Shown: in pieces, positions 17,962 to 27,205 of the stretch
How the letters are laid out: each line of letters opens with the position of its first letter
Numbering within the stretch: the stretch's first letter is position 1
Assembly (NCBI GenBank): GCA_023412805.1
Contig: JAEZRM010000024.1
Coordinates: forward strand, 1-64,000
Source: Pseudomonadota bacterium
GTDB lineage: Bacteria > Pseudomonadota > Alphaproteobacteria > Rhizobiales > Hyphomicrobiaceae
Direction: 5' to 3'
Length of the DNA stretch: 64,000 nt
Position numbers and translations under genes: made by a program
The notes under the pieces: model-generated
What the model saw: the letters and a program-made list of their open reading frames with translations, nothing else
Told to the model about the DNA's origin: nothing
Database searches by the model: none

Positions 17962-19458
17962 ATGACCGCGCAACCGGATGCTGCCACCTTCCTGCCATTC
18001 GAGAACAGCTACGCCCGGCTGCCGGAGCGCTTTTACGCGCGGCTCGCCCCGACGCAGGTGAGGGCGCCGCGTCTCGTGAAGCTCAACGAGGGGCTGGCGC
18101 GGGAACTCGGGTTCGATCCGGCCTATCTGGCCTCGTCCGAGGGCGTCGACATCCTGGCCGGCAATCGCGTGCCGGGCGGTGCCGAGCCGATCGCCATGGC
18201 TTATGCGGGCCACCAGTTCGGCGGGTTCAGTCCGCAACTCGGGGACGGGCGCGCCATTCTGCTGGGCGAGGTGATCGATCGCGCCGGCCATCGCCGCGAT
18301 GTGCAGCTCAAGGGCTCGGGACCGACCCCATTCTCGCGCCGTGGCGATGGGCGCGCCGCACTTGGGCCGGTCCTGCGCGAATACATCATCGGCGAGGCCA
18401 TGCACGCGCTTGGCATTCCGACGACGCGGGCGCTTGCTGCGGTGACGACGGGCGAGCCCGTCATGCGCGAGAAGGCCCTGCCGGGCGCCGTGCTGACGCG
18501 TGTCGCGGCGAGTCACATTCGTGTCGGCACATTCCAGTATTTCGCCGTGCGAAAAGATACCGAAGGCCTGAAGGCGCTGACGGACTACGTCATCCAGCGT
18601 CACTATCCAGATCTGGAGGGCGCTGAGAACCCGGCGGCGGCGCTCCTCGGGCGCGTCATCGACAAGCAGGCCGAGCTGATTGCGCGCTGGATGCTCATCG
18701 GCTTCATCCATGGTGTCATGAATACCGACAACATGGCCATTTCCGGCGAGACGATCGACTACGGCCCGTGCGCGTTCATGGATACGTTCGATCCGGCCAC
18801 CGTTTACAGCTCCATCGACGAGCATGGCCGATATGCCTATGGCAACCAGCCTGTGATCGGGCAATGGAATCTGACACGTCTCGCCGAGGCCTTGCTGCCT
18901 CTGATGGCGGAGGATCGCGAGAAGGCCGTGGAGATCGCGCAGGAAGCGATCAACGCGTATCCCGGAAAGTTCGAGGCTGCGTACATCGCGGGCTTCCGTC
19001 GCAAGCTCGGGCTCTTCGAGGCGCGCGACGAAGATGCCCTACTCGTGAAGCAGTTCATGGACGTCATGGCAGCCGGTAAAGCCGACTTCACGCTTACTTT
19101 CCGCGGCCTGTCGGAGGCGGCCGGCAATCCTGCGGCCGATGCGAAAGTGCGCGCGCTGTTCGACGATCCTGCCGCGTTCGATGCCTGGGCCGCGACATGG
19201 CGAACGCGACTTGCGCTGGAGGATCGCGATCCGGCAGCGCGTGCCGACGCCATGAGGGCCGTCAATCCGGCGTTCATTCCGCGTAATCACCTTGTTGAGG
19301 AGGCCTTGACGGCGGCCGTCGAGAGCGGCGATCTCGCGCCCTTCGAGAAGCTGCTCGCCGTGCTCGCGCGGCCTTTCGACGATCAGCCGGATGTGCCCGA
19401 ATACGCGCTGCCGCCGCGCCCGGAGCAGGTCGTGCGCGCGACATTCTGCGGAACCTAG
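17962..19458 (+). CDS. selO: Protein adenylyltransferase SelO (YdiU)
   Basis: 498 residues. SelO is a pseudokinase-fold enzyme that transfers AMP from ATP to Ser, Thr or Tyr of target proteins and is linked to oxidative stress. Seen: AYAGHQFGGFSPQLGDGRAI (about 90-109), LKGSGPTPFSRRGDGRAALG (about 116-135), REYIIGEAMHALGIPTTRAL, and the metal/active-site stretch WMLIGFIHGVMNTDNMAISG followed by IDYGPCAFMD. The usual C-terminal selenocysteine/cysteine position appears as Cys in TFCGT, the last residues. Start: ATG at 17962 with GGAAAG ahead; an upstream GTG was rejected. It is divergent from uvrC. Confidence 0.95.
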   Translation: MTAQPDAATFLPFENSYARLPERFYARLAPTQVRAPRLVKLNEGLARELGFDPAYLASSEGVDILAGNRVPGGAEPIAMAYAGHQFGGFSPQLGDGRAILLGEVIDRAGHRRDVQLKGSGPTPFSRRGDGRAALGPVLREYIIGEAMHALGIPTTRALAAVTTGEPVMREKALPGAVLTRVAASHIRVGTFQYFAVRKDTEGLKALTDYVIQRHYPDLEGAENPAAALLGRVIDKQAELIARWMLIGFIHGVMNTDNMAISGETIDYGPCAFMDTFDPATVYSSIDEHGRYAYGNQPVIGQWNLTRLAEALLPLMAEDREKAVEIAQEAINAYPGKFEAAYIAGFRRKLGLFEARDEDALLVKQFMDVMAAGKADFTLTFRGLSEAAGNPAADAKVRALFDDPAAFDAWAATWRTRLALEDRDPAARADAMRAVNPAFIPRNHLVEEALTAAVESGDLAPFEKLLAVLARPFDDQPDVPEYALPPRPEQVVRATFCGT

Positions 19459-19459
19459 A

Positions 19460-20677
19460 TCAGCGCCGGCCGCCAGCGAGGTTCAGTGAAGCAGGATCCG
19501 CACGCAGTCGCGCCATGGCCCAGATGCCGATCGCGGGGCCGATCGCGAGGATCATGAAGGCATAGGTCCAGCCAAGCCCTGTCACCACGTAGGGCATGAC
19601 GTGGATCGTAACGAGCGTCAGCAGAAAGCCGATGCATGTCTGCACGGTGAGCATGGTGCCGACGAGCGTGCGATCGCTCAGTTCGGTCACCGACGCCGAG
19701 AACTGCGCTGAATCCGATACGATCGTGATGCCCCAGACGATGCCGATGAGCAGGATAAGCCACGCCGGCCCCCCAAAGGCGAACCCCATCACCAGTGCGC
19801 AGGCGCCGCTGACGGCCAGCGAGACGATGGTCACGGCCGTGCGGCCAACGCGGTCGGCGGCCCATCCACCTGCGAGGCAGCCGATTGCGCCGCTCGCGAT
19901 GATCAGAAAGGTCGCGACGCTGGCGCTGATCGGCGGCGCCGCGCCGTAGCGCAGCGTGAAGCTCGCCGCGAGAAACGTGCCGATCCAGGCCCACATGGCA
20001 TAGAGCTCCCACATGTGGCCGAAATAGCCGAGATTGGCGAGCCGGAGCGGGGGGCGGCGGAGGGCCTCGGTCGCATTGGCGAGGCGGAAGGGCGGTGCAG
20101 GTGACCGGTTGGGCCCGAGGTCCACGCGGCGGATGAGCAGTGCGCCGATGATCGCGCAGATACCGGCAATCACACATGGTACACGCCAGTCGAGTCCGAG
20201 CGGCACGAATAGATGCGGCAGGGCGGAGCCGAGCGTGACTGCGCCGACGAGCAGGCCGATGAGGAGGCCGAGATCGCCCTTGGCCCAGGTCGCCGCCATC
20301 TTCATGCCGACGGGATAGACGCCAGCGAGACAGAAGCCGGTCGCAAAGCGCAGCACGGGCACGGCGATACCCGTCGGCGCAAAGAAGACGACGAGCAGGC
20401 AGGCTGCACCCGCGAGAGTGGCAGCCGTCGTGAAGAGATTGCGGGGGTCGTAGCGGTCGGCGGCGCTGAGAAGTGCGCTCGTCACCGTGCCGCCGACGAA
20501 ACCGGCCTGCACGCTGCTGGTCATGAGCCCTTCCTGGAAGGGCGTCAGTGCCCAACCCTGGCGCATGGCGGCGAGCGAGGCGGTGGTGGCGAACCATGTG
20601 GTCATGGCCGCGACCTGCGCCAGCATCAGGAAGATCAGCGAGCGCGTGCGGGTCGTCGGATCGGTGCTCGCCATCAT
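19460..20677 (-). CDS. MFS transporter
   Basis: 405 residues, twelve predicted hydrophobic segments. Major facilitator marks: WFATTASLAAMRQGWALTPF at the first helix and loop, the ATGFCLAGVYPVGMKMAATW region of helix 4 and 5, and GWAADRVGRTAVTIV in the second half. The substrate is unknown. The start is the first of two adjacent ATGs (20677), with AAGG about ten bases upstream. It begins four bases after the stop of the next MFS gene upstream, so the pair is co-transcribed. Its end is one base from the selO stop, convergent. Confidence 0.85.
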   Translation of the reverse strand: MMASTDPTTRTRSLIFLMLAQVAAMTTWFATTASLAAMRQGWALTPFQEGLMTSSVQAGFVGGTVTSALLSAADRYDPRNLFTTAATLAGAACLLVVFFAPTGIAVPVLRFATGFCLAGVYPVGMKMAATWAKGDLGLLIGLLVGAVTLGSALPHLFVPLGLDWRVPCVIAGICAIIGALLIRRVDLGPNRSPAPPFRLANATEALRRPPLRLANLGYFGHMWELYAMWAWIGTFLAASFTLRYGAAPPISASVATFLIIASGAIGCLAGGWAADRVGRTAVTIVSLAVSGACALVMGFAFGGPAWLILLIGIVWGITIVSDSAQFSASVTELSDRTLVGTMLTVQTCIGFLLTLVTIHVMPYVVTGLGWTYAFMILAIGPAIGIWAMARLRADPASLNLAGGRR

Positions 20678-20681
20678 GATC

Positions 20682-21878
20682 TCAGACCTTCCGGCGTGGA
20701 TGGGATTCATTGGCGAAGATGCCGAACGCTGCGCCGATGAGCACGAGACCGAATGCGCCGGAGAGCAACGCGATGATTGGCCCATAAAGATCGGCGATGA
20801 AGCCGAGTGCGATCGGTCCGAGCACGTAGCCGAGGTCACCCGTCATGCGGAAGGTGCTCATGGCCGTCGCATTCATGCCCGGAGGTGCGGAGTCGGCGGC
20901 ATAGGCTGCGGGCGCTGCGCCGCCAGCCGAGATCGCGATGCCCCATACGATGCAAGCCGCGACAAACCACGAATAGGTCGGCGCGAAGCAGAAGAGGACC
21001 ATCGAGAGTCCGCTGATGACCGTCACCGGCACGATGACAGCCTTGCGTCCATAGCGGTCCGCGAGCCAGCCCGACGGGTAAGCCGCGAACAGCCCGGCAA
21101 TGCTGCCGAGCATCAGCCCGAAGCCGATAGCACTGACCGAGAGGCCGAGACGCGCCGTTGCCAGAATCGGGATGATCGCGAAGAGGCCACCCGTGCGAAC
21201 GACGGCATTCATGAGCGAGATGAGGCTTACGAGCACGTAGCCTACATTGCGCGTCAAAGTGCGGATTTGCGTGAAGAACGACACGGGCACACCGCCGCTT
21301 GCGATCGACCCTTGTGCCATATCGCGCGTTTCGCGCACGGCAAACCACGCGACGATCGTGGCGAGGAATGCGCCGGTTCCGGCGAAGATGAATGGTGCGG
21401 CGAGACCATAATGCTCGGCCAGCAGGCCGCCGGGAAAAGGACCGATCCCCACCGAGAAAATGAACGTGCCCTGGTAGATCGCGATCATGCGGCCGCGCAC
21501 CTGGGGCGTGCTGATGTCGGCGAGAACGATGTTGCCGGTGGTCAGCACGAGGCCGGCACCGAAACCGGCAACGAAACGCGCGACGATGAACTCGGGATAG
21601 CTGGTCGCCCACGCGCACCAGATATTGCCGAAAGCCGAGACGAGGCCACCGATCGCGAGACTGGGCCTTCGCCCGAGCGTATCAGACAGCCGGCCAGCCG
21701 GCAGGGCCGAGAAAAAGCGCGCGAGGCCATACGCGGCAATGGCCATGCCGATCGCGGATGCCGGTACGCCGAAGGACTGCGCGTAGAGCGGCAGCGACGG
21801 TACCATGGCGCCGAAACCGAACTGGTTCACGGCGACGAGCACACACATCCACAGAAGTATGCGGCGTTCGAGGGACAT
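20682..21878 (-). CDS. MFS transporter
   Basis: 398 residues, twelve membrane segments. MFS motif A-like GRLSDTLGRRPSLAIGG after helix 2 and again GWLADRYGRKAVIVPV in the second half; ARFVAGFGAGLVLTTGN matches helix 4. Such proteins export drugs or take up small organic solutes; no specific substrate can be assigned. It lies 17 bases after the small monooxygenase-like gene and four bases before the second MFS gene, giving a three-gene unit. The two MFS proteins are not close copies of each other by eye. Confidence 0.87.
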   Translation of the reverse strand: MSLERRILLWMCVLVAVNQFGFGAMVPSLPLYAQSFGVPASAIGMAIAAYGLARFFSALPAGRLSDTLGRRPSLAIGGLVSAFGNIWCAWATSYPEFIVARFVAGFGAGLVLTTGNIVLADISTPQVRGRMIAIYQGTFIFSVGIGPFPGGLLAEHYGLAAPFIFAGTGAFLATIVAWFAVRETRDMAQGSIASGGVPVSFFTQIRTLTRNVGYVLVSLISLMNAVVRTGGLFAIIPILATARLGLSVSAIGFGLMLGSIAGLFAAYPSGWLADRYGRKAVIVPVTVISGLSMVLFCFAPTYSWFVAACIVWGIAISAGGAAPAAYAADSAPPGMNATAMSTFRMTGDLGYVLGPIALGFIADLYGPIIALLSGAFGLVLIGAAFGIFANESHPRRKV

Positions 21879-21895
21879 GCGGCGCCGGATGCCTC

Positions 21896-22213
21896 TCAGC
21901 CGTTATCGCGGACGATCGTCTCGCCTTTGATGTTGTCGACCGTGACGTAGCTCTCGTAATAGGTGATCACCGGCTCGGCGCCGAAGCGCTCCTTGGCCTC
22001 GGCGCGCCATGCAGGGCTGAACCAGGCTTCGGCCGCTTCCCGCGATGACCAATAGTAGACGCCGCCGCCACCCGCCTCGCCATTGAGGAAGTCTTTGCGC
22101 AGGAGGCCCTTGTCCCCGAGCGCCCGGAAAGTCGCCGCCGATTTCGACTGAGCTGCGATCGCGGCATCGCGCGGGCGCTTGGGCATGGGAATCTGGACCA
22201 CGGCGATAATCAT
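21896..22213 (-). CDS. Small monooxygenase-like (YdhR/ABM fold) protein
   Basis: 105 residues from the ATG at 22213, with AGGAG about eight bases upstream; a longer open frame upstream is arginine-rich and was not used. The product opens MIIAVVQIPMPKRPRDAAIA and has GGVYYWSSREAAEAWFSPAW and FGAEPVITYYESYVTVDN, the pattern of the dimeric ferredoxin-like fold of antibiotic-biosynthesis-type monooxygenases. Many relatives have no proven activity. It heads an operon with two MFS transporters, so it may act on the transported compound (inference). Confidence 0.7.
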   Translation of the reverse strand: MIIAVVQIPMPKRPRDAAIAAQSKSAATFRALGDKGLLRKDFLNGEAGGGGVYYWSSREAAEAWFSPAWRAEAKERFGAEPVITYYESYVTVDNIKGETIVRDNG

Positions 22214-22437
22214 TCTGTGCACTCCTGGGTGCGGGTTGTCGCGATTGCTGAAACGGAGGCGGGGCGACATCATGGGATCTGCCGCGCCTGCGCTAAAGCG
22301 CGGCAGAGGGCGGGAGGGAATGTGATCCACTGCATTGACGATCGGCGCCGCCGGCGCAAGGAAGTTCGGCTGCATGCTGGTCCAGGGTACGCAATCGAGA
22401 CCGGCGCCGCGCGCATGGCCATGGCCCGGATGCTGCC

Positions 22438-23661
22438 GTGACGCGCGCCTTTTTGCCAATCCTCGCCGTGCTCTACGTGCTTGGCTTCGCCAATCTCTTT
22501 CTGCGCCAGAGTTTTGGCGTGGTGGCGCCCGAGCTCGAACGCGAGATGGCGCTCTCGCCAGCCGTCCTCTCGACCATCGCGAGCTCGCTTTTCTTTGCCT
22601 ATGCACTGATGCAGATCCCGACAGGCATGCTGCTCGACCGCTTTGGCGGCCGCGTGGTCATGAGCACCATGCTTGTGTTCACGGCGCTCGGGACTGCGCT
22701 CTTCGCGGCAGGTGGCTCGGCCGAGACGCTCACGCTGGCGCGCATTCTGATGGGCATCGGTACGGCGGGAGCCTTCACGGGCGCGTTTTACGTGATGGCG
22801 AATTGGCTGCCGACCGATCGCTTCGTGACGCAGACCGGTGCGCTCAACAGTTTCGCTGCCGTCGGCAATCTCTGCGCGACGGCGCCGCTGGCAGCACTGA
22901 TCGTGCTGATTGGATGGCGGCAGAGCTATTGGCTTTTTGCGGCCGCTGTGGCGGTGCTCACACTTGCGCTGGCGCTCATCGTGCGCGACGCACCTCCAGG
23001 CCACACGCCGCGGACGACGCGGAAAGAAACATTCGCTGAAGTGCTCGCGGGCGTGCGCGAAGCCGTGCGTCAGCCGGGCATGGGCCGTCTGCTCGTCGCT
23101 GGCCTGCCCATGTCCTTCTCGAGCGTGATGTCGGGGGTGTGGGGCGCGCCTTATCTCAAGCACATCCACGCACTCGACGATATACAGCGGGGCTCCGTGC
23201 TGCTGCTCATGGCGCTCGGGGGGATTGGTGGGCACTACTTCTACGGCCGCGTCGCGCGCGCCGTGAATTCGCTGAAGCTGCCGATGCTCGTCGGTGGCAT
23301 GTTGATCCTGATGGTGGCCACCCTCTTGGCCCTCGTGAGCCGTCCGCCACTGTGGTTCGTCACGATGTTGTTCGTTATCGTCAGCATCAGCAGCGCCTAC
23401 CCGACGATCGCCATGGCCATGGGGCGCGGCTTGGTGCCGGGACGGCTCATGGGGCGGGGTGTCGCCATCGCGAACATGGGGATCATGACCGCGATCGCTG
23501 GCGCTCAGTTCGTATTTGGCCTCGTTGTGGGCAGTTTCGAGCCCGTTGGCGGCGCACCGCCGGAGATCGCCTACCGCGCGGCGTTCGGTGTGCAGGCCGC
23601 GGTCGCGCTGACCGGCCTCGTCATTCTTGCGCCGGCGCTGGACGTAAAACCGCGCGGTTAG
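22438..23661 (+). CDS. MFS transporter
   Basis: 407 residues, twelve membrane segments. Start is GTG at 22438, where the first membrane helix begins almost at once (RAFLPILAVLYVLGFANLFL). MFS marks: GMLLDRFGGRVVMSTMLVF after helix 2, MGIGTAGAFTGAFYVMANWL at helix 4-5. Its opening FLRQSFGVVAPELEREM resembles oligosaccharide/nitrate-type symporters, but no substrate can be named. It is divergent from the monooxygenase-MFS operon with 224 bases between the starts, so a shared regulatory region is likely. Confidence 0.85.
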   Translation: MTRAFLPILAVLYVLGFANLFLRQSFGVVAPELEREMALSPAVLSTIASSLFFAYALMQIPTGMLLDRFGGRVVMSTMLVFTALGTALFAAGGSAETLTLARILMGIGTAGAFTGAFYVMANWLPTDRFVTQTGALNSFAAVGNLCATAPLAALIVLIGWRQSYWLFAAAVAVLTLALALIVRDAPPGHTPRTTRKETFAEVLAGVREAVRQPGMGRLLVAGLPMSFSSVMSGVWGAPYLKHIHALDDIQRGSVLLLMALGGIGGHYFYGRVARAVNSLKLPMLVGGMLILMVATLLALVSRPPLWFVTMLFVIVSISSAYPTIAMAMGRGLVPGRLMGRGVAIANMGIMTAIAGAQFVFGLVVGSFEPVGGAPPEIAYRAAFGVQAAVALTGLVILAPALDVKPRG

Positions 23662-23751
23662 ACCGCTACACCACCAAGTGAGAGCTTGACCCTACGTCCA
23701 TACGATCGTATTGCCCGCGGCGATTGATCCGTGGGCTTACGAGGGCCTTGT

Positions 23752-24021
23752 ATGCATTTGATAATGGTCACTGCGGGCGGCTTCGTGCTTCTCGGTCTCT
23801 TCCTGCTGCTGGCGCGCTTCTGGGGGCCGGATCGCGGAATTCTCGCAGTTGCGGCGAAGGCCTTCATTCCGGTATGGCTGGCGCTCACGCTCGTGAACGT
23901 GTGGATCGGCGTCCAGCACGCCGGATACACTGTGCTGCAGGAGCTTCCGGTTTTTGCAATAACTTTCGGTGTTCCGGCGGCGGTGGCGGCTTGGATCATC
24001 AAGCGCACTCCGCCGGGATGA
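23752..24021 (+). CDS. Small membrane protein upstream of the Kef-type antiporter
   Basis: 89 residues from the ATG at 23752, with GAGG seven bases ahead. Three hydrophobic segments (about 3-22, 33-56 and 66-83) and a positively charged end KRTPPG. I do not recognise a family. It ends 19 bases before the antiporter start on the same strand, so the two are probably expressed together. It could be an accessory subunit or simply a neighbour. Confidence 0.65.
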   Translation: MHLIMVTAGGFVLLGLFLLLARFWGPDRGILAVAAKAFIPVWLALTLVNVWIGVQHAGYTVLQELPVFAITFGVPAAVAAWIIKRTPPG

Positions 24022-24040
24022 CGGCGCTGAGAAAGCAAAT

Positions 24041-25810
24041 ATGGCAGCAGAGGCGTCCGGGCCTGACCTCGTAAAGATCGTCTCGCTGCTTGGAGCAGCG
24101 GTGGTCGCTGTGCCGATTTTCAAGCGCCTCGGGCTCGGCTCGGTACTCGGCTATCTGGCGGCGGGACTGCTCATCGGCCCCTTCGGTCTCGGGCTTTTCT
24201 CTGACCCACAGGCGATCATCCACGTCGCAGAGCTCGGCGTGGTCATGTTCCTTTTCATCGTCGGCCTCGAGATGGAACCCTCGCGCCTGTGGGGGCTCAA
24301 AGCAGAGATATTTGGGCTGGGTGTGCTGCAGGTAGGCCTGTGCAGCGTCCTGCTCACCTTCGTCGGCATCGCCATGGGTTTTCCGCTCGGTGTTTCCTTC
24401 GTTGCAGCCGCCGGCTTCGTGCTGACCTCGACCGCGATCGTCATGCAGGTCCTGGAGGAGCGCGGCGATCTGTCGACGCCGAAAGGGCAGCGCATGGTGT
24501 CGGTGCTGTTGCTCGAGGATCTCGCCATCGTCCCGCTGCTGGCGCTCGTCGCATTTCTCGCGCCCGGTGGCGCCGACGCGACGCTGACGGATCGCCTGAC
24601 GGCCGTCGCCATCGGCATCGCCTCGATCGTGGGGCTTATCGTCGTCGGCCGATACCTGCTCAATCCGATGTTCAGCGTGCTCGCCAAGGCCAAGGCGCGC
24701 GAGGTGCTGACTGCAGCGGCATTGCTCGTCGTACTCGGCTCGGCACTCGCGCTGCAGCTTGGCGGCTTGTCGATGGCCATGGGGGCGTTCCTCGCCGGCG
24801 TGCTGCTGTCGGAATCCTCGTTCCGTCATCAGCTCGAAGCCGACATCGAGCCGTTTCGTGGGCTGCTGCTCGGCCTCTTCTTCCTCGGCGTCGGCATGGC
24901 GCTCGATCTCGCGGTCATCGCCGACAACTGGCTGCTCGTGCTGACGAGTGTCGTCTCGTACATGGTCCTCAAATTCGCCGGCATCTACGGCGTCGCGCGC
25001 CTTCTGAAGAGTGGCCATCGGGAAGGGCTCGAGCGCGCGGTGATCATGTGCCAGGGCGGCGAGTTCGCTTTCGTCCTCTACGCGGCGGCGACGAGCGTCG
25101 GCCTGCTCACGGGCGAGAAGAATGCCATCCTTACGGCCGTCATCATCATCTCGATGGTGCTGACGCCGCTCATGATCATTCTGCATGATCGGCTCATGCA
25201 GCCGACGGCACAATCCTTGGACGGTGTGGAAGCGCCCAATGGGCTCGAGAGCAACATTCTGATCATCGGCTTCGGCCGCTTCGGACAGGTCGTCAGTCAG
25301 CCATTGCTGGCGCGCGGGCATACGGTCTCGTTCATCGAGACGGATACCGAAAGCATTCGCGACGGCGCCGATTTCGGTTTCAAGGTCCACTATGGCGACG
25401 GTACGCGCCTCGACATTCTCCACGCAGCGGGCGCAGGCACCGCGCGCGCGATCATCATCGCAATCGACAAGAGCGACGCGACCAGGAAGATCGCCGAGAT
25501 TGCGAAGGCGGAGTTCCCTCTGGTCCCGGTATTTGCGCGCTCGTTCGACCGAACCACCTCGATCGAGCTCATGCGCGCGGGCGTGGACTATCAGATCCGC
25601 GAGACATTCGAGTCGGCCCTCGCGATGGCGGAGGAGGCACTCGTCAAACTCGGGGACGAGCAGGAGGAAGCCGCGGATGTCATCACCGAGTTCCGTCGTC
25701 GTGATGCCGAGCGCTTCGATCTGGAGCTGAGCGGCGGGCTCTATGCCGGTCGCGCACTTCTCATGGGCAACATCCCGATCTCGCAGCGCCGTGGCGAAGA
25801 GGCGAGTTAA
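24041..25810 (+). CDS. Kef-type (CPA2) cation/proton antiporter with TrkA-N domain
   Basis: 589 residues. The first 385 or so form the CPA2 membrane domain with about twelve segments: GLLIGPFGLGLFSDPQA, FLFIVGLEMEPSRLW, GFVLTSTAIVMQVL and LLEDLAIVPLLAL. From about residue 404 comes a Rossmann RCK/TrkA-N domain (NILIIGFGRFGQVV, with FIETD as the nucleotide-binding acidic end and HYGDGTRLDIL). These proteins exchange K+ or Na+ for protons; KefB/C forms are gated by glutathione adducts in electrophile stress. No KefF/KefG quinone-reductase partner gene adjoins it; a small membrane protein gene does. Exact cation and gating are not decidable from sequence. Confidence 0.88.
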   Translation: MAAEASGPDLVKIVSLLGAAVVAVPIFKRLGLGSVLGYLAAGLLIGPFGLGLFSDPQAIIHVAELGVVMFLFIVGLEMEPSRLWGLKAEIFGLGVLQVGLCSVLLTFVGIAMGFPLGVSFVAAAGFVLTSTAIVMQVLEERGDLSTPKGQRMVSVLLLEDLAIVPLLALVAFLAPGGADATLTDRLTAVAIGIASIVGLIVVGRYLLNPMFSVLAKAKAREVLTAAALLVVLGSALALQLGGLSMAMGAFLAGVLLSESSFRHQLEADIEPFRGLLLGLFFLGVGMALDLAVIADNWLLVLTSVVSYMVLKFAGIYGVARLLKSGHREGLERAVIMCQGGEFAFVLYAAATSVGLLTGEKNAILTAVIIISMVLTPLMIILHDRLMQPTAQSLDGVEAPNGLESNILIIGFGRFGQVVSQPLLARGHTVSFIETDTESIRDGADFGFKVHYGDGTRLDILHAAGAGTARAIIIAIDKSDATRKIAEIAKAEFPLVPVFARSFDRTTSIELMRAGVDYQIRETFESALAMAEEALVKLGDEQEEAADVITEFRRRDAERFDLELSGGLYAGRALLMGNIPISQRRGEEAS

Positions 25811-25904
25811 CTCGATCGCCACATAATGGGCCAATCCTTCCGCTAGGGCCCCTCGAAAGCCTGTGTGGCGCGGGCAATCAGGGGAGCGGAGGGAGATCGG
25901 CTGC

Positions 25905-27098
25905 ATGAAGGGCTGGCGGTTCAGGGCATTTCGTGCCGGCACGGGAGCATTGCTGTTCGCGTTCGCGCTTGGAGGTGCGTCACTCGCGGCCGCAGCCCAA
26001 CGCATTCCGGATGATCTCGCCGCAAGGCTCAATCAGCGTCAGCTCAACGCGTATCAAGCCTATCTCGCCGCTCGCGCGCCGTTCGATCGCAGGCTCGACA
26101 CATACTGGGCCGAAGTCGATTCACTGCGCGATGGGCGTCGGCGCAAGCGCGCAGCCGGCACGGCCTTCACTGCGGCGGACTATGTGCCGGAGCATCCACC
26201 ACAATACGAAGGCCCGCCGCTGCCGTCCGATGTGGCGAAGATCATCGCCGATCTGAGGCCGCCACGGCCCGATACGGAGATTGCAGGGCTTCACGATTTT
26301 CTGGCGGCAGCGAAGTCGCAGTACGGTTATGTGCCGGCCGCCATTGCCGAGCGCGAGTTCAAACGGCGCTATGCGCAGGAAGCCTTGCGTGTCGGACTGA
26401 CCAAGGCGCAGGTGATCGACGTCTATGCGCTCGAGACCGGCGGTCGCGGCGTCTACGACATGCAGGCGGGTATCGATCCGGATACGCGCAAGGGCCGCCC
26501 GATATCGACGGCGCTCGGCTATGCGCAGCTTCTCGCCGCCAACTCGGTGAACGAGGTAGCCAAGCATGGGCCTTCGTTCGTCAACCGGCTCGAAGACATG
26601 GCGCGCAAAGTCTCTCCGGGGCGTGCGGCATACCTCAAGCGCAAGGCGGCGATCGTCCGCAGGATGGTGCGGGCGGCGAAGTCCGTGCCGTACCAGTGGG
26701 GGCGTCACGTCGCGCTCGGCAATACGCCCCGCGGGCAGGGCATCCACGCATTGAACCTCGATCCCGATGTCGGCCCATGGCTGCAGGTCATCAAGCTGCG
26801 CGGGGTGCTGGACCATGGGCTGCGGGCAGGCCGCACATCGCTCTCCGGTCCGGAATTGGAGCTGATGAACCTCGCCGGACCCGGCACGGGTCTCGAGATG
26901 ATGACGCCGATCGGCCGGCGGATGTCGACGACGAATTTCTTCTCGCGCGCCGCCTATGGCCGCAACACGATCGTGCGTGAGAAGAATGGCGCCGAGTTGC
27001 TGGCTGCGCTGGAGCAGCGGATGCGCGTCAACGAGAAGCGGCCGGGCGCCATCGAGTTCGCGCGTATCTTCGATGAGCTGTCGCGCGACCGCCGGTAG
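25905..27098 (+). CDS. Secreted protein of unknown function, possibly lysozyme-like
   Basis: 397 residues with a signal peptide (basic start, then ALLFAFALGGASLAAAAQ). The centre has VIDVYALETGGRGVYDMQAG, then STALGYAQLLAANSVNEV. The glutamate followed by glycines and a later GYAQLL recalls the E-S-G-G...G-L-M-Q pattern of lytic transglycosylases, but the match is loose. If real, the enzyme would cleave peptidoglycan in the periplasm. The N-terminal 120 residues are rich in Ala, Arg and Pro. Start: ATG at 25905 with GGAGGGAG about ten bases upstream. It follows the antiporter by 94 bases. Family not recognised with confidence. Confidence 0.6.
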   Translation: MKGWRFRAFRAGTGALLFAFALGGASLAAAAQRIPDDLAARLNQRQLNAYQAYLAARAPFDRRLDTYWAEVDSLRDGRRRKRAAGTAFTAADYVPEHPPQYEGPPLPSDVAKIIADLRPPRPDTEIAGLHDFLAAAKSQYGYVPAAIAEREFKRRYAQEALRVGLTKAQVIDVYALETGGRGVYDMQAGIDPDTRKGRPISTALGYAQLLAANSVNEVAKHGPSFVNRLEDMARKVSPGRAAYLKRKAAIVRRMVRAAKSVPYQWGRHVALGNTPRGQGIHALNLDPDVGPWLQVIKLRGVLDHGLRAGRTSLSGPELELMNLAGPGTGLEMMTPIGRRMSTTNFFSRAAYGRNTIVREKNGAELLAALEQRMRVNEKRPGAIEFARIFDELSRDRR

Positions 27099-27144
27099 GC
27101 GGGCGAGCGACACAAATTCCACCAGCAGGCGGGATTGCACGCGC

Positions 27145-27164
27145 GCACAAACCGACTATTGTGC
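27145..27164. promoter_or_regulatory. Inverted repeat upstream of methylsuccinyl-CoA dehydrogenase
   Basis: Arms GCACAA (27145-27150) and TTGTGC (27159-27164) separated by eight bases, 41 bases before the start codon. The spacing and symmetry are those of a dimeric regulator site. Which regulator is unknown. Confidence 0.35.
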
Positions 27165-27205
27165 AGTGCAGTATCCCTATTCGACGTTCTGACAGGTATT
27201 TCCGT

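Noticed and set aside
23999..26032. 677-codon minus-strand open frame opposite the Kef antiporter
   Set aside because: Same reason; the antiporter is clear on the plus strand.
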